Assembly: GCF_003590945.1 (NCBI RefSeq)
Contig: NZ_QYUK01000011.1
Location: 3,132,909-3,196,908, forward strand
DNA: 64,000 nucleotides
Direction: 5' to 3'
Source: Oleomonas cavernae
Lineage (GTDB): Bacteria > Pseudomonadota > Alphaproteobacteria > Zavarziniales > Zavarziniaceae
The notes under the pieces are model-generated. The model saw nothing but the letters and a program-made list of their open reading frames with translations, made no database searches and was not told the origin of the DNA. The position numbers were made by a program, and so were the translations under genes. This document shows, one piece after another, positions 18,827 to 27,919 of the stretch (positions are counted from its first letter, which is position 1; the number at the start of each line of letters is the position of its first letter).

Positions 18827-19579
18827 CTAAAGCCTCGGCCGCGGCTGGTCAACCGCCTTGGCCCGCGCCGGCCGCCTTGGCCGCGGGCGGCCGCCCCGGC
18901 GGTGGAAGCGGCAGTCGGGGGCCAGCGGGCAGGCGGCGCAGGCGGGATCGAGGGCGCGGCACGCGGTCTGCCCCAGTTGCTTCAGCAGCATGTGTAACCC
19001 GTCGAGATCGTCGGCGCCCCAGCCGGCGGTGGCGGCCATCACGAAATCATAGGCCCGGCGCGTGGCGGCGGCGGGGCCGACGAAGCCGAAACGGCGCAGC
19101 ACGCGGTGGACATGGCTGTCGACCACGAAGGCGCTGGCCCGCAGGGTGCTGAAATTCAGGGTCGAGGCGGCGACCTTGGGGCCGACGCCGGGCAGCTTCT
19201 CGAGCCAGGCCATGGCCCGGGCAACCGGCCAGGTGCCGAGGAAGTCCAGCCGGAAATCAGGGTGCTGCCGCCCGATGATCGCCAGCGCCGCCTGCAACTG
19301 CACGGCCTTGCGATCGGCGAAGCGGACATCGGCGATGACCGCCTCGATTTCCCCCGGTGCCGCCTGGGCCACCCGGCCCCAGGCCGCGAAGTGCCAGAGC
19401 AGTTTGCGGTGGGCGAGCAGGGACAGGGCATCGCGCGTGCGGCTGCTGATCAGGGACAGCACCAACTGGCTGCACGGGTCGGGCCGGTACCATGCCGGCA
19501 GGGCCGGGAAATGGGCCAGCAGCCGGTCGCGCATGCGCCCGACGTCCGCCCTGGCGCCGAAATCGAGGATCCCTTGCAT
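18827..19579 (-). CDS. Endonuclease III-like DNA glycosylase (HhH-GPD, [4Fe-4S])
   Basis: The protein has the helix-hairpin-helix LEKLPGVGPKVAAS with the catalytic-type lysine, the Gly/Pro-rich loop and aspartate VVDSHVHRVLRRFG, and a C-terminal cluster-binding pattern C-x6-C-x2-C-x5-C (CRALDPACAACPLAPDC), exactly as in endonuclease III. It should remove damaged pyrimidines in base-excision repair. The C-terminal tail beyond the cluster is rich in Arg and Pro. I prefer the ATG at 19579; a TTG at 19597 would add six residues, but it overlaps a TATAAT sequence at about 19584-19589 that may be the promoter. Two oxygenase genes of the DNA-repair type (one AlkB) lie just upstream on the other strand. 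Confidence 0.85.
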   Translation of the reverse strand: MQGILDFGARADVGRMRDRLLAHFPALPAWYRPDPCSQLVLSLISSRTRDALSLLAHRKLLWHFAAWGRVAQAAPGEIEAVIADVRFADRKAVQLQAALAIIGRQHPDFRLDFLGTWPVARAMAWLEKLPGVGPKVAASTLNFSTLRASAFVVDSHVHRVLRRFGFVGPAAATRRAYDFVMAATAGWGADDLDGLHMLLKQLGQTACRALDPACAACPLAPDCRFHRRGGRPRPRRPARAKAVDQPRPRL

Positions 19580-19711
19580 CTTGCCATTATAGAACAAATA
19601 GCGAACATTTCAAGCCGGCAGGGTGGAATTTGAGCGCAAGCGCCAGGGCGCCCGCCGCGCTGTTGGCGGGCAAGCTGCGGCGCCTTAAGGTGTTGGAAGA
19701 GGATCGGACCC

Positions 19712-20425
19712 ATGGCGCTGCACACGCTCTGCTCCCGCGTCGCGGCCTGCGACTGGGCCGGCCTGGCCGCCACGCTCGACGGCCAGGGCTGGGCCCGGAT
19801 CGAAGGCCTGCTGGGCCCGCGCGACTGTGCAGAGCTGGTGGCGCTCTACGAGAGCGGCCGCTTCCGCTCGCAGGTGATCATGGCCCGCCACGGCTATGGC
19901 CGGGGCGAGTACAAGTACCTCGCCTATCCGCTGCCCGAGCCGGTGGCCGCCCTGCGCACCGCGCTCTACCCGCACCTCGCCCCCATCGCCAACCGCTGGA
20001 ACCAGATGATGGACATCGAGACCCGCTATCCGCCCGCCCATGCCGCCTACCTGGAACGCTGCCACGAGGCGGGCCAGGTGCGGCCCACGCCGCTGCTGCT
20101 GCGCTATGGTCCGGGCGACTACAATTGCCTGCACCAGGATCTCTATGGCGAGCAGGTCTTTCCGCTGCAGGTGGCGATCCTGCTGTCCCGCCCAGGGGAG
20201 GATTTCACCGGCGGCGAATTCGTCTTGACCGAACAGCGCCCGCGCATGCAGTCGCGGCCCCATGTGGTGCCGCTGGCCCAGGGCGACGGGGTGATCTTCG
20301 CCGTCCATCACCGCCCGGTGCAGGGCAGCCGCGGCCCCTACCGCGTCAACCTGCGCCATGGCGTTGCCGCCCTGCGTTCGGGCCATCGCCACACGCTGGG
20401 CGTCATCTTCCACGACGCGTCATGA
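19712..20425 (+). CDS. 2OG-Fe(II) oxygenase
   Basis: The 237-residue protein shows the 2-oxoglutarate/iron dioxygenase core: iron ligands in LHQDLYG (His and Asp) and a distal histidine in the VHHRP region, with Arg-containing YRVNLRHG near the C-terminus for 2-oxoglutarate binding. The region GEDFTGGEFVLTEQRPR is typical of prolyl-4-hydroxylase-like members. Its stop overlaps the AlkB start by 4 bp (ATGA), so the two are translationally coupled. This suggests a shared role in handling alkylation damage, although its substrate is not known. Confidence 0.85.
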   Translation: MALHTLCSRVAACDWAGLAATLDGQGWARIEGLLGPRDCAELVALYESGRFRSQVIMARHGYGRGEYKYLAYPLPEPVAALRTALYPHLAPIANRWNQMMDIETRYPPAHAAYLERCHEAGQVRPTPLLLRYGPGDYNCLHQDLYGEQVFPLQVAILLSRPGEDFTGGEFVLTEQRPRMQSRPHVVPLAQGDGVIFAVHHRPVQGSRGPYRVNLRHGVAALRSGHRHTLGVIFHDAS

Positions 20426-21063
20426 CCCCGGACCTGTTTCCCGAGACTGTCGGCGACCTGGCCCTGGGCGACGGGGCCATGGTGCTGCGCGGCTTCGCGC
20501 TGGCGATCGACGCGGACCTGCTGGCGGCCATCGATCAGGTGACGGCGGCCGCACCGTTCCGCCACCTGGTGACGCCGGGCGGCTTGCGCATGTCGGTCGC
20601 CATGACCAATTGCGGCACCGTCGGCTGGGTTTCCGACCGTCGCGGCTATCGCTACGACCCGGTCGATCCCGACAGCGGCCGGCCCTGGCCCGCCATGCCC
20701 GCGCTGTTCGCGGGTCTCGCCGCCCGCGCGGCCCAGGCGGCTGGCTACGCCGGCTTTGCCCCCGATGCCTGCCTGATCAACCGCTACGCGCCCGGCACCC
20801 GCCTCACCCTGCACCAGGACCGCGACGAGCGCGATTACATGGCCCCTATCGTCTCGGTCTCGCTGGGCCTGCCCGCCACCTTCCTGTTCGGCGGGGGCGA
20901 GCGCCGCGACCGGCCGCGCAGGGTCCCGCTTGCCCACGGCGATGTCGTGGTCTGGGGCGGGCCGACCCGCCTCGCCTTCCACGGCGTCGCGCCCCTGGCC
21001 GAGGGCCTGCACCCGTTGACCGGCCGCCTGCGCCTGAACCTCACCTTCCGCCGGGCGCGCTAG
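20422..21063 (+). CDS. alkB: Alpha-ketoglutarate-dependent DNA dealkylase AlkB
   Basis: The 213-residue protein shows the AlkB pattern: NRYAPGTRLTLHQDRDE with His and Asp iron ligands, SVSLGLPATFLFGG, the second iron histidine in LAFHGVAPL, and RLRLNLTFR with the two arginines that bind 2-oxoglutarate. AlkB removes methyl groups from 1-methyladenine and 3-methylcytosine oxidatively. It is coupled by a 4-bp overlap to the preceding 2OG-Fe(II) oxygenase, and the endonuclease III-like gene is divergent upstream, so this is a small DNA-repair cluster. Confidence 0.93.
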   Translation: MTPDLFPETVGDLALGDGAMVLRGFALAIDADLLAAIDQVTAAAPFRHLVTPGGLRMSVAMTNCGTVGWVSDRRGYRYDPVDPDSGRPWPAMPALFAGLAARAAQAAGYAGFAPDACLINRYAPGTRLTLHQDRDERDYMAPIVSVSLGLPATFLFGGGERRDRPRRVPLAHGDVVVWGGPTRLAFHGVAPLAEGLHPLTGRLRLNLTFRRAR

Positions 21064-21146
21064 ACCCACATCGTTCTAGTCCATCCGAAGGTGTCGCTGA
21101 GGCAGATCGGGGGCGACGATGCACGACCAGATGAGGGGGCGCACAG

Positions 21147-22019
21147 ATGGCGGCAAAGCCGGCCGAGAACATGTCGATCATCGTCGCCTACATCGCCTGC
21201 ATCGCCGCGGGCGGCGCCGTGCTCTATGCCACCCGCCTCCCGGCACCCTGGGATGCGCTGCTGGCAGATATCGTCGCCACCCTGGTGATCTTCGCCTTCA
21301 GCAAGGCCTACAGGAACTCCAGCACCTACGATCCTTATTGGAGCGTGATTCCACCCCTGCTGGCGCTCTACTGGTACGCCACGGGCGCGGGCGCCGATCC
21401 GGTGCGGGCAATGTGCGTCACCTTGCTGGTGTGGCTGTGGGCGATCCGGCTCACCGCGAATTGGGCGACGCACTGGGGCGGGCTGCGGCACGAGGACTGG
21501 CGCTACCCGCTGGTGCGGCAGCGGGCAGGGAAGGCCGCATTCTGGGCCGACCTGGCAGGCATCCACCTCTACCCGACCTTGCAGGTCTTCCTGGGCTGCC
21601 TGCCGATCTATGCCGTCATGAGCCATGGCGACAGGCCGCTGGGCGCGCTCGACCTGATGGCCTTCGCCGTGACCCTGGGTGCCATCGCCATCGAGACGAT
21701 TGCCGACCGGCAGCTTCATCGCTTCACCGCCACCCGCCAGCCCGGGGCATTCATCCAAAGCGGCTTGTGGGGCTGGTCGCGGCACCCCAACTACTTCGGC
21801 GAGATGAGCTTCTGGTGGGGCCTGATGCTGTTCGGCCTGGCCGCGGCGCCCCAGGAATGGCCCTGGATCGTGCCGGGTGCCCTGACCATCTCGGCGATGT
21901 TCACCTTCGCCAGCATTCCCTTGATGGACCGGCGCAGCCTGGAGCGCCGGCCGGGCTTCGATGCGTACATGCGGCGGGTCTCCGCCATCGTGCCCCTGCC
22001 GCCCAGGCGCCGGGGCTAG
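21147..22019 (+). CDS. DUF1295 / steroid 5-alpha-reductase-like membrane protein
   Basis: The 290-residue protein has about six to seven hydrophobic membrane segments. The C-terminal signature GLWGWSRHPNYFGEMSFWWG belongs to DUF1295 and the related 5-alpha-reductase and isoprenylcysteine-methyltransferase group. The family is believed to be NADPH-dependent reductases, but few members are characterised. It lies 83 bp behind alkB on the same strand and convergent to the AraC/GyrI gene. A role in steroid or fatty-alcohol metabolism is possible, not shown. Confidence 0.85.
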   Translation: MAAKPAENMSIIVAYIACIAAGGAVLYATRLPAPWDALLADIVATLVIFAFSKAYRNSSTYDPYWSVIPPLLALYWYATGAGADPVRAMCVTLLVWLWAIRLTANWATHWGGLRHEDWRYPLVRQRAGKAAFWADLAGIHLYPTLQVFLGCLPIYAVMSHGDRPLGALDLMAFAVTLGAIAIETIADRQLHRFTATRQPGAFIQSGLWGWSRHPNYFGEMSFWWGLMLFGLAAAPQEWPWIVPGALTISAMFTFASIPLMDRRSLERRPGFDAYMRRVSAIVPLPPRRRG

Positions 22020-22025
22020 CGCCCC

Positions 22026-22858
22026 TCAGCCCTTGATCGGAATCCAGATCTCGAAGCCGCCCTCGCCGGTCGTGCCGTTGAAGGATGGGCCATAGCGCTC
22101 GAACATCGGTGCATCGGCCGCGCGGTGGCCCGATTGGGGAAGCCACTGGTTCCAGATCGTGGCCATGGTCCGGCGGATGGTCGAGATATGCTCGCCATGG
22201 GTGAACACGGCATAGCGCTGTTCAGGGAGGCGCAGGCGGGCGAATTCACCGGGCAGGCCCGAGAAGTCGCTCACCTCGATCCCGGCGATATAGTCGAAGT
22301 TGCCGGCATCGTCGCTGTTGTAGCAGACGCCGTAGGCGACCGGGCCGACCTGGCCCGGGATGGTGCCGTCGTGGGCATTGAAGCGCTGCCACAGGCCGGG
22401 GATGCCGGCGGCGCTGTCACAGCCATAGCGTTCGCCCAGGCCGGCGATCAGCAGCGGCGCCCCCATGACGAAACGCGGGGGATAAGGGTATCGGCAAGGG
22501 TCGAGTCCATGATGACAGCCTCCTGAAGGGAGAGTTGGTCGACGCGGGCTTGCGCGCGCACCGTCTCGGGCGGCAGCCCGAACTGGTCGCGGAAGGCCCG
22601 CGTGAAGGCTTCGTGCGAGGCGTATTCGGCCTCCAGCGCCACGGCCAGGATGTCGGGCGCGCCCTGGGCCAGGCTCTTGGCCGCCTCGCTCAACCGCCTG
22701 GCCCGGACATAGCGCATCACCGGCAAGCCGGTCGCCGCGGCAAAGGCCCGGACCAGGTGGAACCGCGAGACGGCCGCAACCCCGGCAATCTCGTCCAGGG
22801 TCAAGGCCTGGCCAAGATGGCTTTCAATGTACCAAAGCGCCTTGTCGGCCGGGTTCAT
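22026..22858 (-). CDS. AraC-type regulator with GyrI-like effector domain, one frameshift
   Basis: The N-terminal 110 residues form an AraC DNA-binding module (LTLDEIAGVAAVSRFHLVRA and AVALEAEYASHEAFTRAFR). The C-terminal part (FDYIAGIEVSDFSGLPGEFA to FEIWIPIKG) is a GyrI/SOUL-like small-molecule binding domain, as in Rob and SbmC-type proteins. The frame is broken at the G-run 22477-22481; one extra base gives IPPRFVMGAPLLIAGLGERY and joins the halves into about 277 residues. It probably regulates drug- or stress-related genes. The gene is monocistronic and convergent to the DUF1295 gene. Confidence 0.85.
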
Positions 22859-22938
22859 GCGTCAGGTTCCTCAACACGGAGCAAGCCCAGTATGGCGGGG
22901 CCTGAAGCGCTGCATTTGATCGCGATTGCGCCGCGCGC

Positions 22939-23409
22939 CTAGATGTCCGGCCTGGCGATCATCAGCCAGATGATCGCGACCACGGCAGCAAAGGCCGGGA
23001 AGCCGAAGGCGAACCACACCCTGTACAGCCGGAAATAGGCCGGCGGCAGCGGCTGGCGCTCGCGCGCCGCTGCACGCGCCAGGTTACGCAGGCGCCATTG
23101 GATCCAGACCACGGGCAGCCAGAACGCCCCGGTCACCAGATAGAGGATGAGGCTCAGGCCGATCCAGCCGCTGAACACCGGCACGCCGGTCATGTCCGCC
23201 AGGGCGCCCCCGGTCAGCGGCTGCACGATCACCGCGGAAGCGGTGAACAGCGTGTCGGCCACGACGACGATGCCGGCGGTATGGGCGATCAGGGCCGGAT
23301 CGCCCGTCCGGTGCGCCATCAGCATGAAGAAGGCAATGCCGACGCCGGTGCCGAACAGCACGGTGGCGCCGATGACATGGGCCAGTTTCACCAGGGTGTA
23401 GAGGTCCAT
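22939..23409 (-). CDS. DUF2269 integral membrane protein
   Basis: The 156-residue protein has four clear membrane helices and the family motif LVKLAHVIGATVLFGTGVG at the N-terminus, then FMLMAHRTGD and PLTGGALADM. DUF2269 proteins are of unknown function. The ATG at 23409 overlaps the stop of the upstream SDR-fusion gene, so the two are co-translated. Its histidines in helices are typical of the family. Confidence 0.85.
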   Translation of the reverse strand: MDLYTLVKLAHVIGATVLFGTGVGIAFFMLMAHRTGDPALIAHTAGIVVVADTLFTASAVIVQPLTGGALADMTGVPVFSGWIGLSLILYLVTGAFWLPVVWIQWRLRNLARAAARERQPLPPAYFRLYRVWFAFGFPAFAAVVAIIWLMIARPDI

Positions 23410-24704
23410 CAGCGTTCGTCCAGCAGCGCCAGGGCCGCGGCCGCCAGCAGCGCGGCCGGCACGATCTTCAGCAAGGGCCCCAGCGGGTCGAGCCACAGGC
23501 CCGGCTGCACCAGGGTGCCGCCCAGCAGATAGGCGGCACTGACCAGCAGCATGCCCTGCAAGGCCGGCCGTGCCCAGCGCCGGACGGCGACGGCCAGTCC
23601 CAGCGCCATGTCGACCGCCGCCCCGACGATCACCGCCCCCTTGGCCAGCGGCGGCGAGACCCCGGCCAGGGTCAGCACCGAGGCGGCCTCGGGAAAGGCG
23701 ACGGCCAGGCTGATCAGGCCGGAGAGGAACCAGAACAGCCCCAGGGCCGCCAGGATCGCGGGTTTCAGGAAATAGGCCTTGGCGAACCAGCGCTCCTGCA
23801 CCCCGGCCGGCCAGCCGTTGAGCATCTGGCGCAGCGAGCGCAGCGTCAGGCCCAGGTGGTGCCCGGCGGCCCCAGCATCGCCCTGGATCCCCAGGCGCAA
23901 CTGTTCCAATGCCGCGCTGCGCATCGGGCTGCGCCAGCCCAGATAGGCCAGGCCGTCGCTGAGCCGCGCCGCCGCCCGCGCCAGCACGGCCGGCAGCGGC
24001 ACCAGCCGCGCCGGGGCCAGGCCCAGCCAGCGCCTGAGTTCCAGGACCATGGCCTCGAAGGTCAGCACCTCGCCATGCAGCAGGTCCACGCTCACCCGGG
24101 CCGGTGTCGCGGGGGCGACAGCCCGCTCGACGGCGGCGGCCACGTCCTCGACCGAGACGACCTGCACCACGCTGGCCGGGTAGACCGCCGGCACGACATA
24201 GGGAAAGGCCGCCAGCCCGCGCAGCAGGGCGGTGCCGCCATAGGCCGCCGGCGCCAGCACCAGGCCCGGCCGCAGGATGATCCAGTCGAGATCCTCGCCC
24301 GCCAGCAGGACTTCGGCTGCCAGCTTGGTCTGGTTGAAGGCCGTGCCCCGCCCCGCCGCGACGCCGGCCGCCGACAGGTGAACCAGGCGGCGCACCCCGG
24401 CGATGCGGCATGCCGCCGCCAGCCGCCGCACCCCTTCCAGGTGGACGGCGTGCAGGTCGTCGCGCGGGCTGTCCTGCAAGGCGCCCGCGCAATTGACCAG
24501 CGCATCGGCCCCGCGCAGCAATGCGGCCCAGGCCTCGACCGAGGTGGTGCGCAAATCCGCTTCCACCCAGGAGACTTCCGGCGCGCGCCGCCGCGCCGCG
24601 CCGATGTCGCGCCCGGCGCCGACCAGGTCATGCCCGTCGACAAGCAGGCGGGCCGTGACATAGCTCCCGATCAGGCCATAGGCGCCAACCACCACAATGC
24701 GCAT
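23409..24704 (-). CDS. NAD(P)-binding epimerase/SDR fused to a DoxX-like membrane domain
   Basis: The first 290 residues are an extended short-chain dehydrogenase-like Rossmann domain (VVVGAYGLIGSYVTARLL, GADALVNCAG, VHLSAAGV; the usual YxxxK is weak, with NQTKLAAE). The remaining 130 residues hold about four membrane helices of the DoxX-like type. Such fusions occur in proteobacteria with unknown substrate, possibly in quinone or lipid metabolism. It is followed by DUF2269 with overlapping stop and start codons, an operon pairing seen in many genomes as far as I recall. Confidence 0.82.
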   Translation of the reverse strand: MRIVVVGAYGLIGSYVTARLLVDGHDLVGAGRDIGAARRRAPEVSWVEADLRTTSVEAWAALLRGADALVNCAGALQDSPRDDLHAVHLEGVRRLAAACRIAGVRRLVHLSAAGVAAGRGTAFNQTKLAAEVLLAGEDLDWIILRPGLVLAPAAYGGTALLRGLAAFPYVVPAVYPASVVQVVSVEDVAAAVERAVAPATPARVSVDLLHGEVLTFEAMVLELRRWLGLAPARLVPLPAVLARAAARLSDGLAYLGWRSPMRSAALEQLRLGIQGDAGAAGHHLGLTLRSLRQMLNGWPAGVQERWFAKAYFLKPAILAALGLFWFLSGLISLAVAFPEAASVLTLAGVSPPLAKGAVIVGAAVDMALGLAVAVRRWARPALQGMLLVSAAYLLGGTLVQPGLWLDPLGPLLKIVPAALLAAAALALLDER

Positions 24705-24832
24705 GCCCCGATGCCCCGTGAGTCCCGCGAGGCCATGATTCTAGGCCAGGCGCCGGCCGCTGTCGTCGCCGGCCTTGCAATGGTTTTGCGAATGGCGCCA
24801 GTAGGCGGCATCAGCCCTGACGGAAAGGCCGC

Positions 24833-25147
24833 ATGATGATCATGGTAATCGGTTCCCTGACGGTGGCGCCCGAGGCCCTGGACACGGTGATGGCAGCCAG
24901 CCTCGAGCATGTGCACCGCTCGCGCCTCGAGCCCGGCTGCCTCTCCCACGCCGTGCATCTCGATGCCGAGAACCCGGGCCGCCTGGTCTTCGTCGAGGAA
25001 TGGAGCGACATGGCCGCCCTGCAGGCCCATTTCGTCGTGCCCGCCAGCACCGGCTTCGCCGCCCTGATGTCGAAACACGCAACCGAAGGGCCCGAACTCG
25101 CGATCTTCGACGCCAACCTGCTACGCCGCGTCGGCGGCAAGAAATAG
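24833..25147 (+). CDS. Antibiotic biosynthesis monooxygenase (ABM) domain protein
   Basis: The 104-residue single-domain protein has the dimeric ferredoxin-like ABM pattern: MVIGSLTVAPEALDTVM, EPGCLSHAVHLD, LVFVEEWSDMAALQAHF. Members are cofactor-free quinol or polyketide oxygenases, or binding proteins. ATG at 24833 or 24836 are equally possible. It is divergent from the SDR-fusion gene and convergent with the tacT-like toxin gene. The specific function is unknown. Confidence 0.83.
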   Translation: MMIMVIGSLTVAPEALDTVMAASLEHVHRSRLEPGCLSHAVHLDAENPGRLVFVEEWSDMAALQAHFVVPASTGFAALMSKHATEGPELAIFDANLLRRVGGKK

Positions 25148-25154
25148 GCCCTCG

Positions 25155-25649
25155 TCAGGCAAAGAGCCTGGCGACTTCCGTCATGGGGATGAAGAGCCGC
25201 CGCTGGGCGGCCGCCAGGGGCAGGAACTGGTATGCCTTGTAGAAGCGCTCTGCCGCCTCGTCCTTTGCATCCACGACGAAGGCATAGGTGGCGATTTCGC
25301 TGCGCAGCGTGCGACTGAAGGCATCCATCAGCATGAACTCGCCCAGGCGGCGGCCGCGAAACCGGCGGTCGACCGCCAGCCTGCCCATCAGGGTCGCCGG
25401 CACGGCGGGATAGCGCGGCAGCTTCTTTGCCAGAGGTGGTGGCAGATCGGTCAGGGCGATGGCGGTGGCGGCAAGGGTGTAGAAGGCGATGGGGGCCGGC
25501 CCGTCGTCGGTCAGCACGAAGCAGGAGGCCACCCGCTTGCGGCTGTCCTGGCCGGCCTGGGTCTTGAGATAGCGGTCCAGCGCCTCCACGCCGCAATCGA
25601 AGACGGCACGATCATGATGATCGCCGAGCGGAGCGATCCGCAGCGCCAT
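25155..25649 (-). CDS. GNAT acetyltransferase toxin (TacT-like)
   Basis: The 164-residue protein has a GNAT fold typical of TacT toxins, which acetylate aminoacyl-tRNA. It begins with IAPLGDHHDRAVFDCGVEALDRYL and has the CoA-binding stretch DRRFRGRRLGEFMLMDA and a C-terminal tyrosine in FYKAYQFLPL. The DUF1778 antitoxin gene lies 11 bp upstream on the same strand, the usual order (antitoxin first). It is therefore a type II toxin-antitoxin pair. Confidence 0.88.
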   Translation of the reverse strand: MALRIAPLGDHHDRAVFDCGVEALDRYLKTQAGQDSRKRVASCFVLTDDGPAPIAFYTLAATAIALTDLPPPLAKKLPRYPAVPATLMGRLAVDRRFRGRRLGEFMLMDAFSRTLRSEIATYAFVVDAKDEAAERFYKAYQFLPLAAAQRRLFIPMTEVARLFA

Positions 25650-25660
25650 GGTCGGCCGGC

Positions 25661-25966
25661 TCAGCGCGTCGTCGTCTCGATATAGCGCCGCGCCGCCTCT
25701 TTCAGGCGCCGCCCGGGCTCGCGCGGCTCGAGCAGCGCCTCGGCGAAGGCGCGGCTTTCCTGGGCCGTCAATTGAATCGACTGCATGGTCTCGATGGTGC
25801 GCACCGCCGCTTCATGCACGCTGGCAATCACGAAATCGGTCAAGGTGCGGCCTTGCAGCTCGGCGGCGCGCAGGAACAGATCCTTCTGGTCGGCCGACAC
25901 CCGCGCCTCGAGGCGCTCGCTTCGCGTCGGGGCCGATCGTTTTGCTGCCGGTGCTTTGGGGGCCAT
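25661..25966 (-). CDS. DUF1778 antitoxin (TacA-like)
   Basis: The 101-residue protein (ATG 25966, with AAGGA upstream) has a ribbon-helix-helix core: RLEARVSADQKDLFLRAAEL, then GRTLTDFVIASVHEAA, and a C-terminal tail (AFAEALLEP) that should clamp the toxin. DUF1778 proteins neutralise GNAT toxins such as TacT and repress the operon. A TTG at 25990 would add eight residues and is less likely. Confidence 0.88.
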   Translation of the reverse strand: MAPKAPAAKRSAPTRSERLEARVSADQKDLFLRAAELQGRTLTDFVIASVHEAAVRTIETMQSIQLTAQESRAFAEALLEPREPGRRLKEAARRYIETTTR

Positions 25967-26067
25967 GGCTTTATCCTTGCTACCTGCCAAATGTACGGCT
26001 TGCAGCCGGACAGGGCAAGGGGCTCCGCGCGAGCGGATATTCGCCCCCGGCCCTAATCAGCCGCGCC

Positions 26068-26427
26068 TCATTCGGCCCCGGCACCGTCCGTCCCGGTGCG
26101 GGTCTTGGCCTGCGCCGCCGCGTTGCAGCCGGCGCCCGGGGTTTGCGCGCGCTGCGATCTGCGGACCGTGATGGTTTCGCCGTTGCGCGTGACGCTCGCG
26201 GTCGCATCGGCGGCGCAATCCGCGCCCGTTGCGCGCGAGGTCGCCGTGGCGGAAGACGAGGCACGGGCCGATGCACTGGACCCGGCCTGAGCCGAACTTC
26301 GGGTGTTACTCGACATCGTGGAAGCTCCTTCCCCGTCCGCTGCGGCGGCGGGCCGCTCGGCAGCGCCGGCGGAACCCGACGCGACAACGAGCATGGTGAT
26401 GAGCGGAACGAACAGTCTGCCTGACAT
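26068..26427 (-). CDS. Hypothetical secreted Ser/Ala-rich protein
   Basis: The 119-residue protein has a good GGAG ribosome site before its ATG and a signal peptide (LFVPLITMLVVASGSAGA). The mature part is low complexity: a Ser/Ala/Thr-rich linker, then a short segment with cysteines (ADCAADATASVTRNGETITV, GAGCNAA). It should be exported to the periplasm. No family is recognised, and the composition leaves some doubt that it is functional. It lies beside an IS-damaged gene. Confidence 0.5.
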   Translation of the reverse strand: MSGRLFVPLITMLVVASGSAGAAERPAAAADGEGASTMSSNTRSSAQAGSSASARASSSATATSRATGADCAADATASVTRNGETITVRRSQRAQTPGAGCNAAAQAKTRTGTDGAGAE

Positions 26428-26445
26428 GGTAATCTCCTTGATCGA

Positions 26446-26628
26446 TCATCGCTGGACGAACTCGACATCGAGACGGCCGCCCCTTCGCGGGCGAGCCGCC
26501 AGGCCGTGAAGGGAACTTCGCCGTGCGGGGCGACGACCGCGTCCTGCGCGGCGAAATACCAACTGTCGGCCGCGCGCCCGGCCTGGTCGAAGATGATGCC
26601 CTTGAGCAGCGGGACACGCTGCGCCCCT
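26446..26628 (-). pseudogene. C-terminal fragment of a gene cut by the ISAs1-type element
   Basis: Reading minus from the IS edge, the frame gives QRVPLLKGIIFDQAGRAADS and WYFAAQDAVVAPHGEVPFTA. With one base added in the C-run 26480-26483 it ends naturally in GGGRLDVEFVQR and a stop at 26446. The first part of the gene is missing; the sequence on the other side of the IS does not continue it. The beta-strand style is like FxLYD/DUF3426-type tails, but I cannot assign it. It is probably a gene destroyed by insertion plus rearrangement. Confidence 0.5.
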
Positions 26629-27849
26629 CAGGGGAATCGCATTTGGAAAATTGAGTAGCGCGGCGGGGCGAAAGGGATTCTGAAGGAGGCTCTGATGGGT
26701 ATGTTTGGAGCCTTGGATGTCGTGGATAGAGAAGGCGTTTGCGTCGTTGCCGGATCCGCGGACGGGGAATGCGAAGCGGCATGACCTGCTGGAGGTGCTG
26801 ACGATTGCGCTGACGGCGGCGGTGTGCGGGGCGGAGACCTGCTCGGACTTTGCGGATTTCGCGGTGGACCGGGAGGGCCTGTTCCGGGATTTCCTGCGGC
26901 TCGAGAACGGGGTGCCGAGCCACGACACTTTCTCGCGGATTTTCCGTCTGCTGGATCCGGCGGCCTTCGCGCGTTGCTTCGGGCAGTTCGTGGCGGATCT
27001 CGGGGCGGTGGGCGAGGGCGTGGTGGCGATCGACGGCAAGACGCTGCGACGCTCGTTCGACGATGCCTCGCACGGCAACCCGCTGGCGGTGGTGACGGCC
27101 TTTGCTTCGTCGAGCCGGCTGGTGATCGGGCAGGAGAGCTTCCGGGCCGCGGCCGGCGACAGCGAAATCCTGGCCGCGCGGGCGCTTCTGCGCTGCCTGG
27201 ACCTGGAAGGCCGCCTGGTCACCGCCGACGCACTCCATTGCCAGACGGAGACGGCCCAACTGATCCGCGACCGCGGCAGCGACTATCTTCTGCGGCTGAA
27301 AGCGAACCGTCCCGCCCTGCACGAGATGGTGGCGAGCTACTTCGACACGCCGGCGGTCCGCGCCGGCCTGGACACGGCGGCGACGATCGATGGCGGCCAC
27401 GGGCGGATCGAGACCCGGCGCGCCTGGGTCAGCCATGATCTGCGCTGGATGCGGGGGGCGAAGAGCTCCTGCCACGAGCCGGTGATGCTGCCCGAAATGG
27501 CCTGCCTGGGCATGATCGAGGCCACCGTCGAACGGGCCGGCAAGACCACGATCACCCGGCACTTCCACCTCTCCTCCCGTGGCTTGAGCGCCCAGGCCTA
27601 TCTCGATGCCGCCCGATCCCATTGGGCCATCGAGAACGGCCTGCACTGGGTTCTCGATGTCGTCTTCGACGAGGACCTCGCCCGAAACCGCAAGGATCAC
27701 GGCCCCGAGAACCTCGCCACCTTGCGCAAGCTCGCCCTCAATGTCCTCAACCGCGCTCGCCGCGACATCTCCGTCCGACGCAAGCGCAAACGCTCAGGCT
27801 GGTCCGATGACTTCGCAAGGTCCATCATCGGCCAAATGCGATAACCCTG
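26629..27849 (+). mobile_element. Insertion sequence, ISAs1 family
   Basis: The element is bounded by 18-bp inverted ends CAGGGGAATCGCATTTGG (26629-26646) and, on the other strand, CAGGGTTATCGCATTTGG (27849-27832), 16 of 18 identical. It is about 1.22 kb and carries one transposase gene. No target-site duplication is visible outside the ends. Instead the flanks show an inverted CGCCCCT / AGGGGCG, so the true ends could lie slightly further out, or a rearrangement followed insertion. Confidence 0.85.
26717..27844 (+). CDS. ISAs1 family transposase
   Basis: The 375-residue DDE transposase has the ISAs1 pattern: a start with LPDPRTGNAKRHDLLEVL, then the catalytic block GEGVVAIDGKTLRRSFD (first D), LVTADALHCQTETA (second D) and a late YLDAARSHWAIENGLHWVLD stretch with the catalytic Glu. 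An in-frame TTG at 26705 is an alternative start. It fills the IS almost end to end and appears intact. Confidence 0.9.
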   Translation: MSWIEKAFASLPDPRTGNAKRHDLLEVLTIALTAAVCGAETCSDFADFAVDREGLFRDFLRLENGVPSHDTFSRIFRLLDPAAFARCFGQFVADLGAVGEGVVAIDGKTLRRSFDDASHGNPLAVVTAFASSSRLVIGQESFRAAAGDSEILAARALLRCLDLEGRLVTADALHCQTETAQLIRDRGSDYLLRLKANRPALHEMVASYFDTPAVRAGLDTAATIDGGHGRIETRRAWVSHDLRWMRGAKSSCHEPVMLPEMACLGMIEATVERAGKTTITRHFHLSSRGLSAQAYLDAARSHWAIENGLHWVLDVVFDEDLARNRKDHGPENLATLRKLALNVLNRARRDISVRRKRKRSGWSDDFARSIIGQMR

Positions 27850-27919
27850 GCGGTAGGGGCGTCAGCGGTTGAGTTTTGTACCAACGAGTGGTGCTTAGAC
27901 ACAGGAACGGAGTTGCCGG

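Noticed and set aside
26705-26716. TTG start of the transposase
   Set aside because: Possible, but the in-frame ATG at 26717 gives a normal start shortly before the conserved LPDPR motif.
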